A stretch of 16,944 nt of DNA. It comes from JAUVXJ01 sp034430275 (GTDB lineage: Bacteria > Chloroflexota > Anaerolineae > UBA7937 > B3-Chlor). The notes below the pieces were generated by a model. The model was not told where the DNA came from. It worked only from the letters and a program-made list of their open reading frames with translations, and ran no database searches. A program made the translations under genes and the position numbers. How positions within the stretch are numbered: position 1 is the first letter of the stretch; each line of letters begins with the position of its first letter. The stretch is from NCBI GenBank assembly GCA_034430275.1, contig DAOUEW010000383.1, positions 1 through 16,944 on the forward strand. Direction: 5' to 3'. Below are positions 14,643-16,944 of this stretch, in pieces.

Positions 14643-15098
14643 TTGAAGACACTCGTTCTAGGCCTCGGCAACTCTATCTTGACCGACGACGCGGTGGGGT
14701 TCGCCGTCGTCGAGGAGGTGAGAAGGCGTCTTGATAGAACCGACGTGACTGTGGAGCAAGCCAGCGCCGGAGGGTTGGGCTTGCTGGAACTCGTGCTCGG
14801 CTACGACAAGGTCATCATCATCGACGCCATCCAGACCGATGACAACGAGCCGGGGCGAATCCACCGCCTCTCCCCCGACGAGTTCAGCGGCAACCTGCGC
14901 TCCGTCTCCACCCATGACGTCAATCTGGCAACCGCCCTGGAGCTCGGTCGTCAACTGGGCAAGGACATCCCCAAGGAGATCGTGATCCTTGCTGTCGAAG
15001 CTGCAGACGTGGATAGCTTTGGCGAGGACCTGACCCCTAGAGTGGCCACAACCGTGCCGGGCGTGGCCGAGCTGGTGCTACAGGAACTCTTGAGATAG
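14643..15098 (+). CDS. Hydrogenase maturation endopeptidase (HycI/HyaD family)
   Basis: 151 residues with the family start VLGLGNSILTDDAVG and the nickel-sensing triad D16, D61 (IIIDAIQ) and H91 (STHDV), equivalent to Glu16, Asp62 and His93 of E. coli HybD. These proteases cut the C-terminal extension from the large subunit once nickel is in place; the substrate here is presumably MvhA just upstream, after H461. The start codon is TTG 14643, eight bases after GGAG (14631-14634); no in-frame ATG lies near the motif. It is the last gene of the operon, 102 bp after mvhA and about 107 bp before the candidate terminator. Confidence 0.9.
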   Translation: MKTLVLGLGNSILTDDAVGFAVVEEVRRRLDRTDVTVEQASAGGLGLLELVLGYDKVIIIDAIQTDDNEPGRIHRLSPDEFSGNLRSVSTHDVNLATALELGRQLGKDIPKEIVILAVEAADVDSFGEDLTPRVATTVPGVAELVLQELLR

Positions 15099-15439
15099 GA
15101 CCACCACGCTCCGGTCCCCCGACAGACTGAGCGCCTCACAAGTGGTTCAGTGTGCCACAGATCCAGGCTCGTGGATCGCACGATTCCCTGATAGAGGGAC
15201 CTCAAGGGCCACCCTACCCACGGGTGGCTCTCTCCTATCTGACAGGCGCCGCAGCACTCCGCTTGGCAAGCTATCACACCCGCCAGAAATCAAGATGATC
15301 GGGGACGGCCAGCGACGCACTTGAGTATCCGTCCGAGCAGTCCCTGGCTGAGCCCACCCCGGATCATGTCACAAGAGTACTGTGCGTGACGGGCATGAGG
15401 TGGCGTGTGCAAGGCATACGACTCGCTTACAGCCCGAGC
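15099..15439. other. Intergenic stretch after the hydrogenase protease gene
   Basis: It contains no gene that I can support. It holds a 6-bp dyad GATCCA/TGGATC (15160-15177) and the candidate terminator at 15205-15240. Short open frames on both strands (for example 15142-15324 +) have no recognisable product. At its right edge begins the segment homologous to 7070-7407. Confidence 0.5.
15205..15240 (+). terminator. Candidate terminator of the Hdr-Mvh operon
   Basis: AGGGCCACCC (15205-15214) pairs with GGGTGGCTCT (15222-15231), nine Watson-Crick pairs and one G-U, around a 7-nt loop, followed by CTCCTATCT. The stem is strong but the tail is pyrimidine-rich rather than a run of T, so termination may be incomplete or Rho-aided. 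Confidence 0.5.
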
Positions 15440-15481
15440 AAAGGACCAGATCCAGGGCGTCAAGGGGTCCTTCACTGCGAT

Positions 15482-15536
15482 TACCACCGGATTAGGACCC
15501 AGCTAGGACCTGTTCGTGACCTTGGTTCCATATAAT
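15482..15536 (+). promoter_or_regulatory. Promoter with four 11-bp-spaced heptamers upstream of the channel-receiver gene
   Basis: TACCACC (15482), TAGGACC (15493), TAGGACC (15504) and CGTGACC (15515) begin 11 bp apart, then 9 bp, then TATAAT (15531-15536). The two central heptamers are identical in both copies while the sequence between the last heptamer and the -10 differs at 6 of 9 positions by eye, which fits selection on the binding sites. The outer heptamers are weaker. The expected start is near 15543, giving a leader of about 155 nt. Confidence 0.7.
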
Positions 15537-15542
15537 ACGATA

Positions 15543-15696
15543 GGATGAAGTAGTGGTGAGGCAGGACCTGATGATTCGTTCACATGCCGCGCCCTCGAGA
15601 CTTCGCAGTCGGGCCATTCAGCGGAGGTGTCGGCGTATGCATGCCCATCTAGGCCGTCGGTCCTGCACCCATCGATAAGGAGGCAAGCTAGCAAGA
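15543..15696 (+). other. Conserved 5' leader, right copy (possible structured RNA)
   Basis: This leader aligns with 7173-7321. The hairpin GGCGT (15632-15636) / ATGCC (15641-15645), loop ATGC, corresponds to the one in the left copy. AAGGAGG (15677-15683) is the only ribosome site, 13 bases before the ATG at 15697, an unusually long spacing. Confidence 0.35.
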
Positions 15697-16944
15697 ATGA
15701 ACAATGAGATAATGATCGATGCGTTTCCTCCGGCCAAGATGGCCAGCCGTATGGAGGAGGTTGGGGTCACCAAGGCCGGACTTGGTGCACCAACCGTTTT
15801 CGCCCTGGCCACGCTGGCCGGCGCGTTCATCGGCACGGGCGCCATCTTCGCCACCGTAGTCTCAACGGGGCTGGCGTCCGCTGGCGTCGGCTTCGGGATC
15901 ATCAAGCTGCTCACCGGGTTCGTCTTCTGCCTGGGCCTGATCGCCGTTGTGGTAGCTGGCGCAGAGTTGTTCACCGGCAACAACCTCATCATCATGGCTT
16001 TCGCCAGTGGCAAAGTCGGCATCTCCGGCCTTCTCCGGAACTGGGTGATTGTGTACGCGGGCAACTTCGTCGGCTCGATCCTCACGGCCGGAGTGATGCT
16101 CTCGACCAAGCAATACGCACTAGCAGGGGGCGGCATCGGGGCCACCGCTCTGGGCATAGCCGATGGCAAGTGTGATCTGGAGTTCGTCCAGGCCGCCGCT
16201 CTGGGCGTGATGTGTAACGCCCTGGTCTGCCTCGCCGTATGGCTCTGCACGTCAGCCAGGACCACCACTGACAAGATCCTGGCCATCATCTTCCCCATCA
16301 CAGCGTTTGTGGCGTCCGGCTTCGAGCACAGCGTGGCCAACATGTACTTCATCCCCATTGGCTTATTCATCAAGAACTTCGCTGGCCCTGAGTTCTGGAC
16401 CGCCATCGGGAAGACGGCAGCCGACTACCCCAGCCTGACCTGGGCCGCGTTCTTCGTCAAGAACTTGCTGCCGGTGACCATCGGCAACATCATCGGCGGC
16501 GCCGGCTTTGTGGGGCTCGCCTACTGGTTCATCTATCTGAGGCCCGAGAAGAGGATCAACGTGCAGCCCGGTACTGCTGCTAGAATTCTGGTGGTGGACG
16601 ATGACCCCGACTTCGTGGAGATCACCAGCCGCGTCCTCTCCAAAGAGGGGTACAAGGTGACCGCCGCTTCCAGCGGGCCGCAGGCCCTTGAGGCCATGCG
16701 ACAGGCGCGACCCGACCTGGTTCTACTCGACGTGATGATGGCCGAGCCACTGGAAGGTGTGGCTCTGTCTCGTGAGATGGCGTCGGATCCGAACCTGAAG
16801 CACATACCCGTGGTCATGCTCTCCAGCATCGACAGCAGCCAGTACGCTGGCTTGCTCCCAGACGATCGACACCTCCCGATCGACGTATGGCTCAGCAAAC
16901 CAATCAGTGCGGATCATCTCGTGAAGACCATTCACCGTTTCTTG
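15697..16944 (+). CDS. Formate/nitrite-family channel fused to a C-terminal receiver domain (partial)
   Basis: 416 codons are visible and the frame is open at the window edge. Residues 1 to about 285 form a complete FNT-family (FocA/NirC) channel: six hydrophobic helices, AELFTGNN at 89-96 where FocA has its conserved gating threonine (T93 here), and GFEHSVANMYFIP with the pore histidine H211. Such pentameric channels move formate or nitrite with a proton; formate is favoured by the formate dehydrogenase and hydrogenase neighbours. After a linker (RPEKRINVQPGTAA) a receiver domain starts at residue 296: acidic pocket D301/D302, phosphoacceptor D345 (LLDVMM), S376/S377, K401 (LSKP). All receiver residues are intact, so it can probably be phosphorylated. 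The receiver is close to the protein at 7796-8185. The junction is in frame with no stop or start between domains. A channel-receiver fusion is an unusual architecture to me. Confidence 0.9.
   Translation, partial: MNNEIMIDAFPPAKMASRMEEVGVTKAGLGAPTVFALATLAGAFIGTGAIFATVVSTGLASAGVGFGIIKLLTGFVFCLGLIAVVVAGAELFTGNNLIIMAFASGKVGISGLLRNWVIVYAGNFVGSILTAGVMLSTKQYALAGGGIGATALGIADGKCDLEFVQAAALGVMCNALVCLAVWLCTSARTTTDKILAIIFPITAFVASGFEHSVANMYFIPIGLFIKNFAGPEFWTAIGKTAADYPSLTWAAFFVKNLLPVTIGNIIGGAGFVGLAYWFIYLRPEKRINVQPGTAARILVVDDDPDFVEITSRVLSKEGYKVTAASSGPQALEAMRQARPDLVLLDVMMAEPLEGVALSREMASDPNLKHIPVVMLSSIDSSQYAGLLPDDRHLPIDVWLSKPISADHLVKTIHRFL

Larger units (their letters stand above)
15440..15782 (+). repeat. 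Right copy of the duplicated promoter-leader-gene-start segment
   Basis: This is the counterpart of about 7070-7407. Here the segment leads into an intact gene, so this is the less degraded copy. It also contains an inverted repeat AAGGACC (15441-15447) / GGTCCTT (15466-15472) just upstream of the heptamer array, only partly preserved in the left copy. Confidence 0.8.

Noticed and set aside
15584..15652. Possible 22-codon leader peptide starting MPRPRDF, alignable with the left copy up to a shared TAG
   Set aside because: The left copy has a 1-nt indel just after the ATG, most differences change the amino acid, and no ribosome site is well placed. Shared ancestry of the DNA explains the similarity.
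7070..15782. The two repeats as ends of a composite transposon or a direct-repeat-bounded island
   Set aside because: There is no transposase, no terminal inverted repeats and no target-site duplication; the repeats are promoter plus gene start, which fits gene duplication.

Overview
The window reads as chromosomal DNA of a strictly anaerobic bacterium that lives on hydrogen, formate and small organic acids. Bacterial rather than archaeal origin is suggested by purine-rich Shine-Dalgarno sites, TATAAT-type -10 boxes, and a selenocysteine UGA whose recoding hairpin lies inside the reading frame, as in bacterial SECIS elements. The sequence is moderately GC-rich and uses ATG, GTG and TTG starts. 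I cannot fix the phylum from sequence alone; Chloroflexota or a Desulfobacterota-like lineage would fit the gene content, but this is a guess.

Layout. 1-118: 3' end of a receiver-domain protein. 119-389: intergenic, with a strong 13-bp inverted repeat and a sigma70-like promoter. 390-1927 (+): formate dehydrogenase-type iron-sulfur beta subunit and cytochrome b gamma subunit, translationally coupled, with no catalytic alpha subunit in the window, closed by a clear terminator. 2080-5296 (-): a two-gene signalling operon, a Cache-HAMP sensor histidine kinase followed by a receiver-histidine kinase protein. 5297-6315: about 1 kb without a convincing gene. 6316-6882 (+): SatP/AceTr-family acetate transporter. 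About 7070-7407: promoter, leader and N-terminal remnant of a formate-channel gene. 7796-15098 (+): a probable seven-gene operon encoding a stand-alone receiver protein, an HdrC-HdrB fusion, a selenocysteine HdrA, MvhD, MvhG, MvhA and a hydrogenase maturation protease. 15205-15240: candidate terminator. About 15440 to the end (+): a second copy of the same promoter and leader, now in front of an intact formate/nitrite-family channel fused to a C-terminal receiver domain and running off the window.

How it fits together. The Hdr-Mvh set predicts a cytosolic [NiFe]-hydrogenase/heterodisulfide-reductase-type complex that oxidises H2 and bifurcates electrons at the HdrA flavin between ferredoxin and a second acceptor. 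The formate dehydrogenase subunits, formate channel and acetate carrier handle related one- and two-carbon substrates. Signalling genes are interleaved: one sensor kinase, one receiver-kinase and three receivers (one fused to the channel), none with a DNA-binding output domain.

Most notable: (i) a channel-receiver fusion, which suggests phosphorylation control of formate transport; (ii) a duplicated promoter/leader with four heptamers at exactly 11-bp spacing, shared by the Hdr-Mvh operon and the channel gene, with the channel part eroded in one copy while a receiver gene follows; (iii) HdrA interrupted by an in-frame UGA at the conserved cysteine, followed by a SECIS-like hairpin.
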